64,000 bases of DNA from Lunularia cruciata (Eukaryota; Streptophyta; Marchantiopsida; Lunulariales; Lunulariaceae), in the NCBI GenBank assembly GCA_948567375.1, contig OX419755.1, positions 55,198,291-55,262,290 on the forward strand, in the 5' to 3' direction. Each line of letters starts with the position of its first letter. Position 1 is the stretch's first letter. This document shows, piece after piece, positions 11,056 to 22,398 of this stretch. The notes below the pieces were generated by a model that searched no databases, was not told the DNA's origin, and worked only from the letters and a program-made list of their open reading frames with translations. A program made the translations under genes and the position numbers.

Positions 11056-11478
11056 TGTAACAATATGGAGTTTAGTGACAAAGTTAGTCGGGCTTATGAA
11101 GTAGAGAATAAGACAAAATAGCATAGAATATTCTAGAAGCATCTAAGAAGCTTCTTAGGAAGCTTCCCAACTAGTTAACTTGCGCCCTAAGCAGGTAGCT
11201 TCTAGAAGGAAGCTTCTAGAAGCTTCTAACTAGCTTAGCTTGCACGCCAAGTAGGTGGCTTCTAGAAGGAAGCTTCTTGAGAAGCTTCCTAGTTAACTTG
11301 GCTTGCACTCCAAGAAAGCGGCTCAAGGAAACTTCTTGAGAAGCTTCAAGGGTCTTGTATGCTACCTATAAATACCAAGGCCGAAGCTCATGCTAGGGAT
11401 TCGGAGTTTTCCCTCATTCAAGTGTCCCAATGTGAGCTTCCATTCTCCTATTTCTCTCGTCGGTTTTGGTCTTTTACA
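11056..11478 (+). repeat. A2 3' LTR
   Basis: A 423-bp LTR that keeps the full heat-shock-like array, including TTCTAGAAGCTTC at 11214-11226. Its TATA box is at 11367-11374. It differs from the 5' LTR by seven substitutions and the 14-bp indel. The TGATC duplication follows at 11479-11483. Confidence 0.95.
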
Positions 11479-11483
11479 TGATC

Positions 11484-13302
11484 CTCAACTACCTTATGTG
11501 GTTGATTTTGATGTTGCTAACTTTGCAATTGGAGATGTGTTGCAATAAGAGTTCCGAGATAGACTACATCCCATTGCCTTTGTGTCTCGCTGACTAAATA
11601 GAGCTGAAAGAAATTACTCTGCTTGAGATCAAGAACAAATTACAATGGTATATGCCACTAAGGTATGGATGCATTATCTCTTTGGAAAACAAGTGATCAT
11701 GCAAACTAATCACAAGCCATTGTTGCGGACCCTACACTTGGAGCACATGAAGAGTCAACATCATTGATGGGAAGAGCAACTCCAATTGTTTGACATCAAA
11801 ATTGAGTACAAACCAAGTTGGTTCCATGTCATCCCTAATGCTCTATCATGACGACCTGATTTGAAGGCTCTTCCTCTCATCATAGTAGCAATTAAAATGG
11901 TGTCAATTGACCCCAAGGTCCATAACAAGTTTTGATCAGCTCTACAACAAGATCTCTTATCCCAAATGGTACATGGTTGTCTTACAACATGAAATAAGGA
12001 GTACAACACCTTCTCCTTCAAGGAAGGCCTTTTATTCCATGCGGACCAGATCTATGCTCTAGCCAAAGGTGATCTTCAACTTGTGCGCCTTCAAGAAGCC
12101 CATGATTTACCAATAGTTAGTCACATGGGAGTGGACAAGACCTTATGCACCCTCCAATGCTAATGGTGGTGGCCCTACATGACACAAGATGTTTAGGACT
12201 TTGTCCAATCGTGTGAGAGTTGTCAATGTAACAAGGCCAGTAAATAGAAGCCAAGTGAACTCCTTCAGCCACTTCCCATTCCAACTACTCGTTGGGAACA
12301 TGTGAGCTTAGATCTCATCACCTCCTTACCAAGTTGTGTGACACAACAAGATCACACAAAAATTGTGGTGTTTGTGGATAAGCTTAGTAAGCAAATCCAT
12401 TTGGCACCAACGGTTGATATTGTGGATGCTCCAACCTTGGCACAACTCTACTTCAATAATGTCTTCAAACATCATGGGATGCCATGTGTACTCATCTCCA
12501 ACCGTGATCCTTGCTTCACCAAAAGTTTTGGCAAGCACTCTTCCAGCTACTTGGCACCAAGCTTGCTTTTTCCACGGCCTATCATACTCAAATTGATGGA
12601 AAAACTAAACATGCAAATAGCACCTTGGAAGATATGCTTTGTGCCTTTGTCAACATTCACCATACCAATTGGGATCAATGTCTTGCACCTGCAGAGTTTG
12701 CATACAATAATTCTAAACAAGCAAGCACCGGATTCTCTCCTTTCTTTCTCAATTTTGGCCAAGATCCACTTGTCCCAGATACTCTTCTTGCTCTCCTTCC
12801 GTCTCAAGTCCCCCGTACTTCAACCTTCTTGACCACCATCTCCAAATCTCTCCAACAAGCCAAATCTCACCTCCTTGTTGCTCATTATCGTCAAAAACAA
12901 TATGCGGACCATCATCATCATGATATCACCTTTGAAGTTGGTGATAAAGTTATGTTATCCACTAGTAATCTAACCCTCCCACTTGATACCCAAGTTTGTA
13001 AACTTGCCCCTAATTGGATAGGACCTTTCGATGTCACCCAAATTGTCTCTTGTGTTGCTTATCAACTTGCATTGCCTTATCATATGCGCATACATCTTGT
13101 CTTTCATGTTTCCAAGTTGAAACCCTTTGTTCCTAACTCCTCTTATTTCTCCTCTTGAGCTCAACATCCTCCTCCTCTTATCCCTATCAATGATCATGAG
13201 GAGTATGAAGTTGATTGTATCCTTGCACGTCGCCACATCCAACGAAGACGTTGCCAACATAAGGAGCACAAGGTCCTTTAAAAAGGGTACCCCCTTCATG
13301 AT
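11484..13302 (+). pseudogene. A1 pol, second part: RNase H, integrase, chromodomain (broken)
   Basis: Continuation of A1 pol after the A2 insertion. RNase H resumes at 11484 (VVDFDVANFAIGDV-like). The integrase region carries LDLITSLPS at 12302 and the middle DDE position reads SNRDP near 12500, with Asn where Asp is expected. A chromodomain start (EEYEVDCILARRHIQRRR) lies near 13200, just before the N gap. Stops and at least one frameshift near 12520 break it; the integrase continues in a second frame from 12511. Confidence 0.85.
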
Positions 13303-13502
13303 NNNNNNNNNNNNNNNNNNNNNNNNNNNNNNNNNNNNNNNNNNNNNNNNNNNNNNNNNNNNNNNNNNNNNNNNNNNNNNNNNNNNNNNNNNNNNNNNNN
13401 NNNNNNNNNNNNNNNNNNNNNNNNNNNNNNNNNNNNNNNNNNNNNNNNNNNNNNNNNNNNNNNNNNNNNNNNNNNNNNNNNNNNNNNNNNNNNNNNNNNN
13501 NN
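13303..13502. other. Assembly gap (200 N)
   Basis: Exactly 200 undetermined bases, so the size is probably a placeholder. It hides the end of the A1 chromodomain, its 3' LTR and the junction with the next element. Confidence 0.99.
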
Positions 13503-13948
13503 AGCTCAACTCTTAGATCTAATATATTGATTGGTGAAATGTCCACAAGCTCTATTATTATATTATTTGCATGGATTAATGATATCTTGATCCTTGTCCT
13601 ATTTGGTTGGTCAAAATAATGTTGACCAAAGGGAATCTTTTGTGGGAAACTCATAACAAAATGGGTGATATATTGTTGGAAATCTCTTAATAAGACAAAA
13701 GGAGGAAATGCAACACCTTATCTTATATGTAAGCAATTGCTGAATTTTTTGGGGCCTAATTCATCCATTTAGACCTCTAAAATTGGTTCTAAAGTATTCA
13801 AGGTGTTTTTTACCTTTCCTCTATAGTGAGAATATGCTTTGGTGACACCTTTATGAGATCTACTTAGGACCATCATATATATCATTCCTCTAGATATTAT
13901 CAAGTTAATTTCCAACTCTAGATAATATTTCTAGCTAATGGTATTACA
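13503..13948 (-). repeat. Family B-type LTR, minus orientation, partly in gap
   Basis: It matches the family B LTR read on the minus strand, including the GGTCAAAATAATGTTGACC-like segment and the terminal TAATGGTATTACA at 13936-13948. On the minus strand a purine-rich tract (AAAGGAGAAAAGTGG) lies just before it, so this is the 3' LTR of a minus-strand element. Its other end is lost in the N gap. Confidence 0.75.
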
Positions 13949-14667
13949 CTAATTCCACTTTTCTCCTTTATGCATGTGTTCAAAGAAGATAGCTTGATTG
14001 TTATTCAAGTACATTGTCCTCTTTGGCTTGAACAAATTTGTGATTATCTCCACCATTTTCCTTCAAGCATAGGGTCCTTGTAACTACCTATACTTTATTT
14101 ATTGTTGGTCTTTGATCCTTGAAAAGATCATGAAAACCTTTCCAAACTTCATATTTGGGCTATTGTATTGGGTGTTGATCATCATTGCCCCAAGATGTAA
14201 GCTCTCTAGGCTCAAGATTTCCTCCAATCTCATTTTTTCATGCAAATATATTACCTTAGGTTTTATGATTCCTTCTCTACCAAAGTCTTGTCTTTTGAAT
14301 AATAACAACATTGCTCAATTTCCAATTCTAGTGAAAGGAAAAAAGGTGCTTTCTTTGGATAACCTCAATCCTATAATAGACGACCTACTTATAACTTGCT
14401 AGTACACAAAAGATAACTTAAGAGACTTTCTATCTCTTCTTGTGAATAAACACAATGTTTCCTATCAAAGATGATAAGGGTACCAAGAAAAAGGTGAAGG
14501 TTGGAGTTTAAAGGCAAAGTTTAAGGTAACTACAAAGGCAGTAAAGAACTATGAAGGACTACAAGCCTCTAAAATTTTCTTAAGCTTGTGGCCAAAATTG
14601 ACTATAGAAAGTGAAATTGAGTCAAGATGCACTTGAATTTATCAGAAAAAATTTCAATTATTTTCAT
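13949..14667 (-). other. Unassigned interior next to a B-type LTR
   Basis: Starting with the PPT-like tract, this should be the interior of the element whose 3' LTR is 13503-13948. It does not resemble the chromodomain end of family B seen in B8 or B10. The minus strand has a 70-codon open stretch (14099-14311) rich in Lys and Glu that I do not recognise. It may be a different or non-autonomous element using B-like LTRs, or other DNA brought in by a later rearrangement. A3 begins at 14668. Confidence 0.4.
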
Positions 14668-17600
14668 TATAATAATATGGAGTTAGCTTAAGCTAAACAT
14701 AGCTATTGATTTGTAGAATTAACATATAGCTTGGAAGATTTAAGAATGTTCACAAAACTTCCATGAAGCTTCTTGGTGAGAAGCTTCTAAACACTTTCCA
14801 AGGGTTGATTAACTTGTCGCCAAGTTGATAGCTAGCTTAACTTATATGCCAAATAAATGACTACCTTAGCTTGCATGCCAAATAAAATTTTAGTTGAGCT
14901 TGCACTCTAAGTAAGGCAACTTCTTGAAAAAAACTTCTTGAGAGCCTTGTATCCAAGTGGTCTTTAAATACCAACGCCCAAGCTCAAGCTAGACATTTGG
15001 AGTTTCTTTCACTTGAGAATTCCAATGTGATCTTCTATTCTCCTATTTCTCTCCTTTGTCTTTTTCATTGGTATTAGAGCAACAATGGGATGGATTCAAT
15101 ATACTGTCTACCAAATCCATTTCCTCCAAATCATTAGGATTTTTATGTCCATGTATTGTTATAGCATCATTTCATGCTTTGGGTAGAACTTTCTAAATGC
15201 AATCATCTTGTCTGTTTAACCATTGATCCTTTTGATTGTAACTATACAAGTAGTGGAGGTATTTCATTTACATATTTATTTAGATAATTATAAGAAGATG
15301 ACTTGGTAGAGTAATAGTCATGCCATTAATGCTCAAAATAATCATTACTATATAGCAATAGTTTGAATATCTTACTCAATTATTGGAAGAGATAGATCTC
15401 GATGATTAAGTACAAGAGCAAGAAGAGACAAAAAAAATTTGAGAAAGAGAAGATTGAGTTTGATTTCCAAAGCCAACTATATTTGAAAAATAGAACCTAC
15501 TAATTAAAGTACAAATTTGTTTGTTTGATTGCAAATATTATTCTAAAGTTATGAATCTTTCAGATGAACAAAGATAGATTCTCTTGGCTCTGAGTCAATC
15601 ATATAAAATGATGATGGTGATTCTATGGAGACAAAGCTCAATGGCAAGTTTTTGCTCTTATTTTTTTCTCCACATAAGAAAAATTTAAGGGTGCAATAAT
15701 AAGGAGATTCCAAGAAGTGAATGCTACATGAGCTAAACAAGATATATTTGAATTGAAATTGAAGCAAAATTGAAGCAAATTGGCTTGTTTCATCAACTAT
15801 ATCACTCAATTCCAAAATATAATAATGTAGATTTTAAACATACTCAAAGGCAAAGATTTGGATTGTGTTGTGAGAGGTTTGAAATTACATATCATACATA
15901 AAACCTAAACATTTGAAAGAAGCTATGCATATAGCTAAGCACTTTGATTCCTTAATTTCCATAGCTTGGTCTTGATCTACACCTTCAAAAAACCTAAAAA
16001 CACACCATTTATAGATGGAAGAGACATATTAATGGAAATTGATTCCATCCAATGGTTTCAACTTAGCATTGTAGATAAAGAAAATTATGACAAAATGATG
16101 GTTGCTTCAATGTCCAACTTAGTTGGTCAATACTTCAATGGTAGCATGTCCAATAAGGAATGGACAACCTTGATCCATTGACAAAATGGAGTTCTTAGAG
16201 CATGAGGATTATAGAAACAAAGAGTCACAAGAGGAAATATCAAGCCACCTACTGGGATTTGGATTTTTTCCCATGAGATTGAAGGCTAAACCTATGCAAG
16301 TTTGATATATTTGCAAGGTATGATATCCAATGTGACTTGGATTTAGTATTATGTTTTGAGAATGGCATGTCTATGCAATTAGCAAAGGAGTTATTTACTC
16401 CTACCAAGCAAGTATTTGGTACCCAATCAATGATGGTGGATGGTAGAAAAAGGGTATGCATTTTGTACCACACACTTGATTGCATTCAAGATTAGGAAAG
16501 AGTATTCAAAATACATGAAATTTGTAGTAACTACTTTACATAACAATATCAGTCTAGATCTTCATTTGCTTGAATGTCATAGGGTTTACTTTTATAAGCT
16601 CTAATAAGAATTAAGTTACAACACCAAGGAAAGAATTGTCAATAAGTTGTTTGACACCTTTGAAGAAGACACCTAAGAGTTGTTAGGCCCAATATGTGAA
16701 GTTTGAAAATACATCTATCATAGAACAAGCTTTGGATAAAGATATTTAAGATTTTTGTTGTGTGTATCAAGGCAATTGCACAAGGGAGATTTGATGGGCT
16801 AAAAAGCTTCAAAAGGCAATGGTTCATCAAATAGTTCAATTGTTTGCAAATGGGTTTCCAAATTACCTTCCAAATGGACAATATCAAGTTATTGCCAAGT
16901 AGTACACTAGTGAGTTGACTAATCTATCAACTACCACTAAAAGAGGTTAAAGAATTTTGAATAATATTTACTCAAGTTGTTTGGGAAGGATTTCATACAA
17001 CATAATACATTTTCTTGGAAAGCACCAATACTATTTGTATAAATGAAGGATGGAGGACTTTGATTTTATATTGACTATTGATTTTCAAAAGACAAATTAT
17101 GAAGAATTTGTATCCATAGCCTCAAATTTATGAATCATGGTATAAATGAAGTGGAGCTTGATACTTCTCAAAGTAGGATTGTCAACAAAAATAGATTTCA
17201 ATTGACAAAGAGGAGTGGTAGAAGATTTTCTTTCACATATAAGGTATGGACATTGTGAATGGAGAGTTGTACTTTGGGCTTACTAATGCTTTGATAGCCT
17301 CCATGGATCAAATGCATTGGATGTTAGATGGGCTATTGGATCAATACATCATAAATTCCTTGGATGATATTTGATGTATATTAAAATATAAGCAAACCAA
17401 AAGAATCACATGTGAGAAGTTTTGAGAAACTACAAAAATAGAAGTTCTACTACAAGAAGTCCCAAGTGTGCCTTTTGGTAGAAGAAAATAACCTCCTTGG
17501 GCCATAAGGTTTCAATAGAGGAGACCAAGATGAAAAAAGAGAAAATCAAGGCAATTACCAATTAGCCTACTTTTAAGGATGCCATGGAAGTTTGGAGATT

Positions 17601-20039
17601 CAATAGACTAACAAGCTTCTAATAGTGTTTCATCCACTATTATGCTCATTTGACCACAAAGTTTACTAATATTAGGAAAAACAACAAGCTTTGAGTGGAC
17701 CACTAAGCAAGAAGAAGCATTCATGAAACTTAAGTTCACAATGTCTTCATGCCCTCTAACTTTGATCATCAACTACCTTGAGTGGTTGATTTTGATCTTC
17801 TAACTTTACCATTAGAAATATGATGCAACAAGAATTCTGAAATGGATTGCATCCCAATGCTTTTGTGTCTTGCCAACTAAACACATAAAAAATTGATTAT
17901 TTTGTTTGAGATTAACAACAACGGGTAATAACATCAAAGGTCTAGAAACAATACCTCTTAGTGAAACAAGAGACAATACAAACCTATCAAAAACCTTGGT
18001 TGTAGCCCTCCTACTTGGAGAATAAGAGGAGTCATCATCATTAATATGAGAAACAACTCCAACTATTTTATATCATGCTTGAGTACAACTTGATAAAATT
18101 CCATGATATTCATAATATCCTATACTAACAACCTCATTTGATGATTCTTCTTAAATCTCCCATGATAGTAGCAATCACTATGGTGTTGATAGATTCAAAG
18201 TAACATAAAGTTCAAGATTACTTTACAACATGATCCCTTCTTTCAGTTTTGCAAAGTCATCTTGTAGCACATGATAAGGAATACAACGTCTTTTGAATCA
18301 AAGATGTGCTTCTACTTTTCATAAACCAAATGGTTTTTTTAGTTATGTGAGATCTAAGACCAATGTAACTTCACAAGGTGCATGACTTATCAATCATTGG
18401 TCACATGGGTGTGAACAACATCTTAAGTACCCTACAACATCAATGGAAATGGCCAAACATGGCATGAGAGGTTAGAGAGTTTGTCTAATCTTGTGAGAGT
18501 TGCAAATGCAACAAAGCCATCAATTGGCTAGACTACTCAAACCACTCCCCATTCTATCTTCGATGGGAACATGTAAGTCTAGACCTGATCACACCCTCAC
18601 CATGATGCTTGTCGATAATCTTACTAATTAGATTCACTTAGCATCCACCATGGATATTGTTGATGCTCAAATTTTGGCCTAGATCTACTTTAATATGGTC
18701 TTCAAACACCATGGGATGTCAAAGTTTTCATCTCTTATTATGATCCTCAATTTACAAATAAATTTTGGCAAGTGCTTTTGAAACTTCTTGATACCAAGCT
18801 TGCTTTTTCTATAACACATTATCTTTAAACTAATTGGAAAATAAAACATATAAATTGCTTTTTGGAAGATATTCTATATGCTTTATCAATGTTCATCACA
18901 CCAATTGAGAACCTTATCTTATGATACCAAGTTTGCCTACAATAATTCCAAGTAAGCAAAGTACAAACTTCTCTATCTTCTTCCTTAATTGTAGGCAAGA
19001 TCCACTTGTTCAAAGTATTTTTCTTGCATCATTTCTATCTAACTTCCCTCATACTTCCATTGTCTTTTGCCAACCATCTTTCTCCTTACACCAAGCTAAG
19101 TGTCATTTTCTCGTTGCTCAAAATTGGCAAAACAATATATTGATAATCATCATTGTGATATCACTTTCAAATTTGTAATAAGGTCATTCTTTCCTCCTTA
19201 AATAACCTTATTCTCCCTCTTGAAATAACTTTGTTCTCCCTCTTGACTCCCAAGTTTCTAAAATTACTCCTAATTGGATCAATCACTTTGATATTATGAA
19301 AGTTATTTGTCCTACTGTCTACAAATTTGCACTTCCTAGTCATATGAAAATCCATCCTATCTGTCATATTTCTAACCCATCTCCCTTTCCTACATCCTCC
19401 TAACCTCCACTTCCTCCAACCCTTATTAATGGTCATGAAAAAATATAAAATTGATTGGATACTTGTACATTATGATATGCAATATGGTTGCCAATGAAAC
19501 ACTAAATATCAAATACTTTGGAAAGGGTATCATTTTTGCAATTTTACATGGGAGTCTCTTTCTCATCTTCAAAATACACAAGTGGCCATAAAAAAGTTTG
19601 AAGATTCCATGGTAATGATGATATCACCAACTCGCAATGGGAAAATAGGTAATAATATGAAATGAGTAAAAACTAGATATAGTTAATAGGTCGAGAAATT
19701 ATAGCTAGAAAATATATATATAGCTAGGAAACATTTAAAATTTTCTAGAAGTATCCAAGAAGCTTTTGGAAACTTTCCAAGGGTTGAGTAACTTGTATAC
19801 TAAGTAAATGGCTTGCTTAGCTTGCATGTCAAGTAAATGAATAACTAAGCTTGCACGCCAAGTAAATGAATAGCTTAGATTGCACTCCAAGGAAAGCAAC
19901 TTCTAGAATGAACCTTCCTTGTACCCAAGTTGCCTATAAATACCAAAGCCCAAACTCAAGCTAGACATTTGGAGTTTCTTTCACTTGAGAGTTAAAGTAT
20001 GATCTTCTATTCTCCTATTTCACTCCTCTTTATTTTACA
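14668..20039 (+). mobile_element. Family A chromovirus A3, old and heavily decayed
   Basis: Both LTRs are recognisable: 14668-15067 (degenerate start TATAATAATATGG, end TTTTTCA) and 19649-20039 (start GGTAATAATATG, end TTTTACA). A PBS-like TGGTATTAGAGC lies at 15069-15080 and a PPT remnant at about 19634-19648. The flanking five bases (TTCAT and AGCAT) do not match well, so a target duplication cannot be claimed. The heat-shock-like array is reduced to a few GAAGCTTC units in the 5' LTR. Confidence 0.85.
15090..19640 (+). pseudogene. A3 gag-pol remnant
   Basis: Read only through comparison with A2. Gag traces run from about 15090 to 16200, including the MEIDSIQ segment at about 16030. Protease and RT follow at about 16330-17400 (a CCTTGGATGATATT stretch at the RT active site), then RNase H near 17780-18000, integrase about 18380-18960 (middle site SYYDP), and a chromodomain remnant (GKGYHFCNFTWESLSHLQ-like) at 19515-19575. 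Stops and indels occur every few tens of bases. No product is possible. Confidence 0.75.
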
Positions 20040-20746
20040 AGCATTGAGTAGTGGGTGGGGGTTCACTCTCCACACATGCAAGATCTTAAGTAAATGTGAC
20101 TCGTCTTCAATGGTAGTACTTTATCCCAGTAACAATTTGTTCAAGTTGAGGTCCATCCTTCATATACAATGATATCCATGCAAAATAGCTTTGGACTTAT
20201 CTAATTTGACATTCTTGCTTTGGAGTAGCTCTAACTTGAACATGTTTCCTTTTTAATATGACATTTATATAGCCGGCTCCAAATGAAGCTCATGTAAAAA
20301 TTATTTATTCCCAAACAAAAAGTTATCTACTATAACTTTATGAAAAAAAGTAAAATTAACAAAAATAATAAATTATGAATAAATATATGCACCTCATTGT
20401 ATTTTCACCATCACTCAAGAGAAGTCTTGATGACTCTACTAAAATTTTGAGAACCTTATTACTATTATAATGTTTGTTATTGTGCAGCCCTTAAGTTTAT
20501 AACTTGCATGTCATAAGCAATTATTCTTTTCTTGATTGCTTTACATGGAATATTTTAGTTGTGATCTTATAGCATATACAAAATAAAAGGTTAAAAATAT
20601 CAAATCTATTTATCACAAAGTTGCTTTATAAACCTTTAAATATGATTTCCTATAATTATCAAAAGAATTTTAAAGTGAAACTCATAAACTAATCATCTTT
20701 ATCTTCTTTGGTAGATTATCATAATAAAAGTCTATATTATTCTCTT
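20040..20746. other. AT-rich non-coding spacer between A3 and A4
   Basis: Low-GC sequence, especially 20300-20740, with no long open frame and no match to either retrotransposon family. It may be older host or repeat DNA split by the flanking insertions. Confidence 0.5.
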
Positions 20747-21255
20747 TGTAACAATATGGAGTTTACTAATGACTTAATTAAAACTCAAAAAGTAGCAAAT
20801 ATGCCAAATTAGCCTAGAATATTCTAGAAATATATAAGAAACTACTTGGTACCCTCAAAGTATTGGAAATGTGCATACCAAGTGGCAACTTCTAAGACAA
20901 AGCTTCTTGGGAAGCTTCCCAACTAGCTTGGCTTGCACCCCAAGTAGGTAGATTCTAGAATGAAGCTTCTTGGGAAATTTCCAACTAGCTTAGCTTACAT
21001 GCCAACTAGATGGCTTTGAGAAAGAAGCTTCTTGAGAACCTTCTCGGTTAACTTGGCTTGCATTCCAACAAGGCAACTCTAGGAAGCTTCTCAAGAGCCT
21101 TGTTTGCTTCCTATAAATACCAAAGCCTAAGCTCATGCTAGGCATTTAGAGTTTCACTTATTCAAGTGCCCCAATATGAGCTTCCACTCCAGTCTTCCAT
21201 TCTCCTATTTCTCTCCTTGGTCTTGATCTTTTACATTGGTATTAGAGTAAAAATG

Positions 21256-22398
21256 GGTTGGATGGAATTTATGGACCACTAAAATCCATTTTTGCCAAAC
21301 TATTGGGATTTTTGTGTCCATGTACTACCTAAACATCATTCCACTTAATTCATCATCTCATGCTTTGGGCAAAATTTTCTAAATGTGATCACCTTGTTTG
21401 ATGAACCCTTGGTACTTCATATTGTAATTTATGAAGAGTGGTGGATGTGTTTACATAGATCAACTCTAGGTTGTTTGATAGAGTAGTAATCTTGGCGACA
21501 ATGTTTGAGGTTATCATTGCCATGCAGTAACAAATTGGGCACCTTACTCGATTGTTGGAAGAACAAGATAAAAAACAAAAAGAGTAGGTAGAGAGAACAC
21601 CATTTCAAGAAGGGGCAAGGGTGAATCCGATTTCTGAAACCTAAGGTATTTGAAGATAAGAATCTCTTGGATATAGTGGAGAATTTTGTGTTTGACTGCA
21701 AATGTCACTTTGAAGCTACAAATCTTCAAGATGAATAGAAACATATTCTCTTAGCTTGTAGCCAATTGAATGGAGTAACAAAGCAATGGTGGAATTTTGA
21801 GTGGAGTGAGCTCAATAGCAATTTGTTGTAACATCTTGACATGGATACAATTCAAGAGTGAAATAATTGGTCAATTGTAAGCTATAAATGCTACACAAGT
21901 TGCACAAGATAGATTGATAGAGTTAAAGCAAATTGGCTTTGTTAGAAGCTATATCATGCAATTCTAGAACACCATCATGCAAATTCTAAATATATTGGAA
22001 AGTGAAGCTCAAGATTGATTTATGAGGGGCTTGAAGTCACAAACCAATCTAGAGGTGATTATGCAAGAGCCAAAACTTTTGGAGGAAGCCATGCAACAAG
22101 TTAAATGCTTTGATTCCTTAGTTGCAATAACTTTTTTTCATGCTCAACCTCCACAAAACCTACCAATACACTACACACAAGTGGAAGAGATGGCACAAGT
22201 GGAGATCGATGCCATCCAACAATGACCTCTTGGTATTATAGATAGAGAAAGATAGGGTGACAAAAGGGTGATTGTTTTTATTATTGCTAAATTGGACAAT
22301 GTAGTGCTAAATGTCCACTCAAGAATGGGTGACTTTGATGAATTTCCCAAATGGAGTTTGTGGAGCAAAATGATCAAGGATACAAGGAATCCCAATAG
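21256..22398 (+). pseudogene. A4 gag (broken)
   Basis: Aligns with A2 gag. The start codon is lost (TTG at the MDGIY position). The stretch 22022-22225 still encodes RGLKSQTNLEVIMQEPKL and MAQVEIDAIQQ, and a degraded zinc knuckle follows at about 22275-22315. The frame ends at the conserved CAA-TAG inside a perfect CCCAATAGG/CCTATTGGG stem (22391-22399 with 22413-22421). The slippery heptamer position reads AGGATAC. Confidence 0.8.

Larger units (their letters stand above)
7525..11121 (+). pseudogene. A2 pol: protease, RT, RNase H, integrase, chromodomain; one stop
   Basis: Pol lies in the -1 frame relative to gag and is open from 7525 to 11121 apart from one TGA at 8677. Domains: protease (7669, DFG in place of DSG/DTG); RT with [16 protein letters not shown] and FLDD (about 8716-8727); RNase H with VVDFDASNFAIGAV (9151-9192) and TDHKPL (about 9359); integrase HHCC finger (HDLPIAGH ... 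CENC, 9754-9876) and DDE core (D 9964, E 10255); chromodomain YKVDRILARR ... LWKGYPLYDATWEPL (10855-11000). The integrase middle acidic residue, 35 residues before E, is Tyr (SYRDP, codon at 10147). The frame reads 66 nt into the 3' LTR. Such polyproteins are processed inside particles; chromodomains target integration to chromatin. Confidence 0.93.
5970..11478 (+). mobile_element. Family A chromovirus A2, full length and youngest copy
   Basis: A complete 5.5-kb LTR retrotransposon: 5' LTR 5970-6378, PBS 6380-6391, gag 6401-7549, pol 7525-11121, PPT about 11042-11055, 3' LTR 11056-11478. It is flanked by perfect 5-bp duplications (5965-5969, 11479-11483). Aligned by eye, the LTRs differ at 7 positions plus one 14-bp indel, which is low divergence and implies the most recent insertion here. 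The coding region still has five stops in gag and one in pol, so it looks dead on its own. It landed in the RNase H region of a copy of its own family (A1). Confidence 0.96.
2705..13302 (+). mobile_element. Family A chromovirus A1, split by nested element A2 and cut by the N gap
   Basis: A plus-strand family A element inserted into B1. Its own parts are the 5' LTR (2705-3124), gag, and pol up to 5969, then pol again from 11484 to the N gap at 13303. Element A2 (5970-11478) sits in its RNase H region. The pol sequence matches on both sides of A2 once A2 and one copy of the TGATC duplication are removed. The 3' end, with PPT and 3' LTR, falls in the gap, so A1's own target duplication cannot be checked. 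Confidence 0.9.

Noticed and set aside
12970..13654. Long open frames running through the N gap
   Set aside because: They are open only because N codons cannot be stops; there is no sequence evidence.
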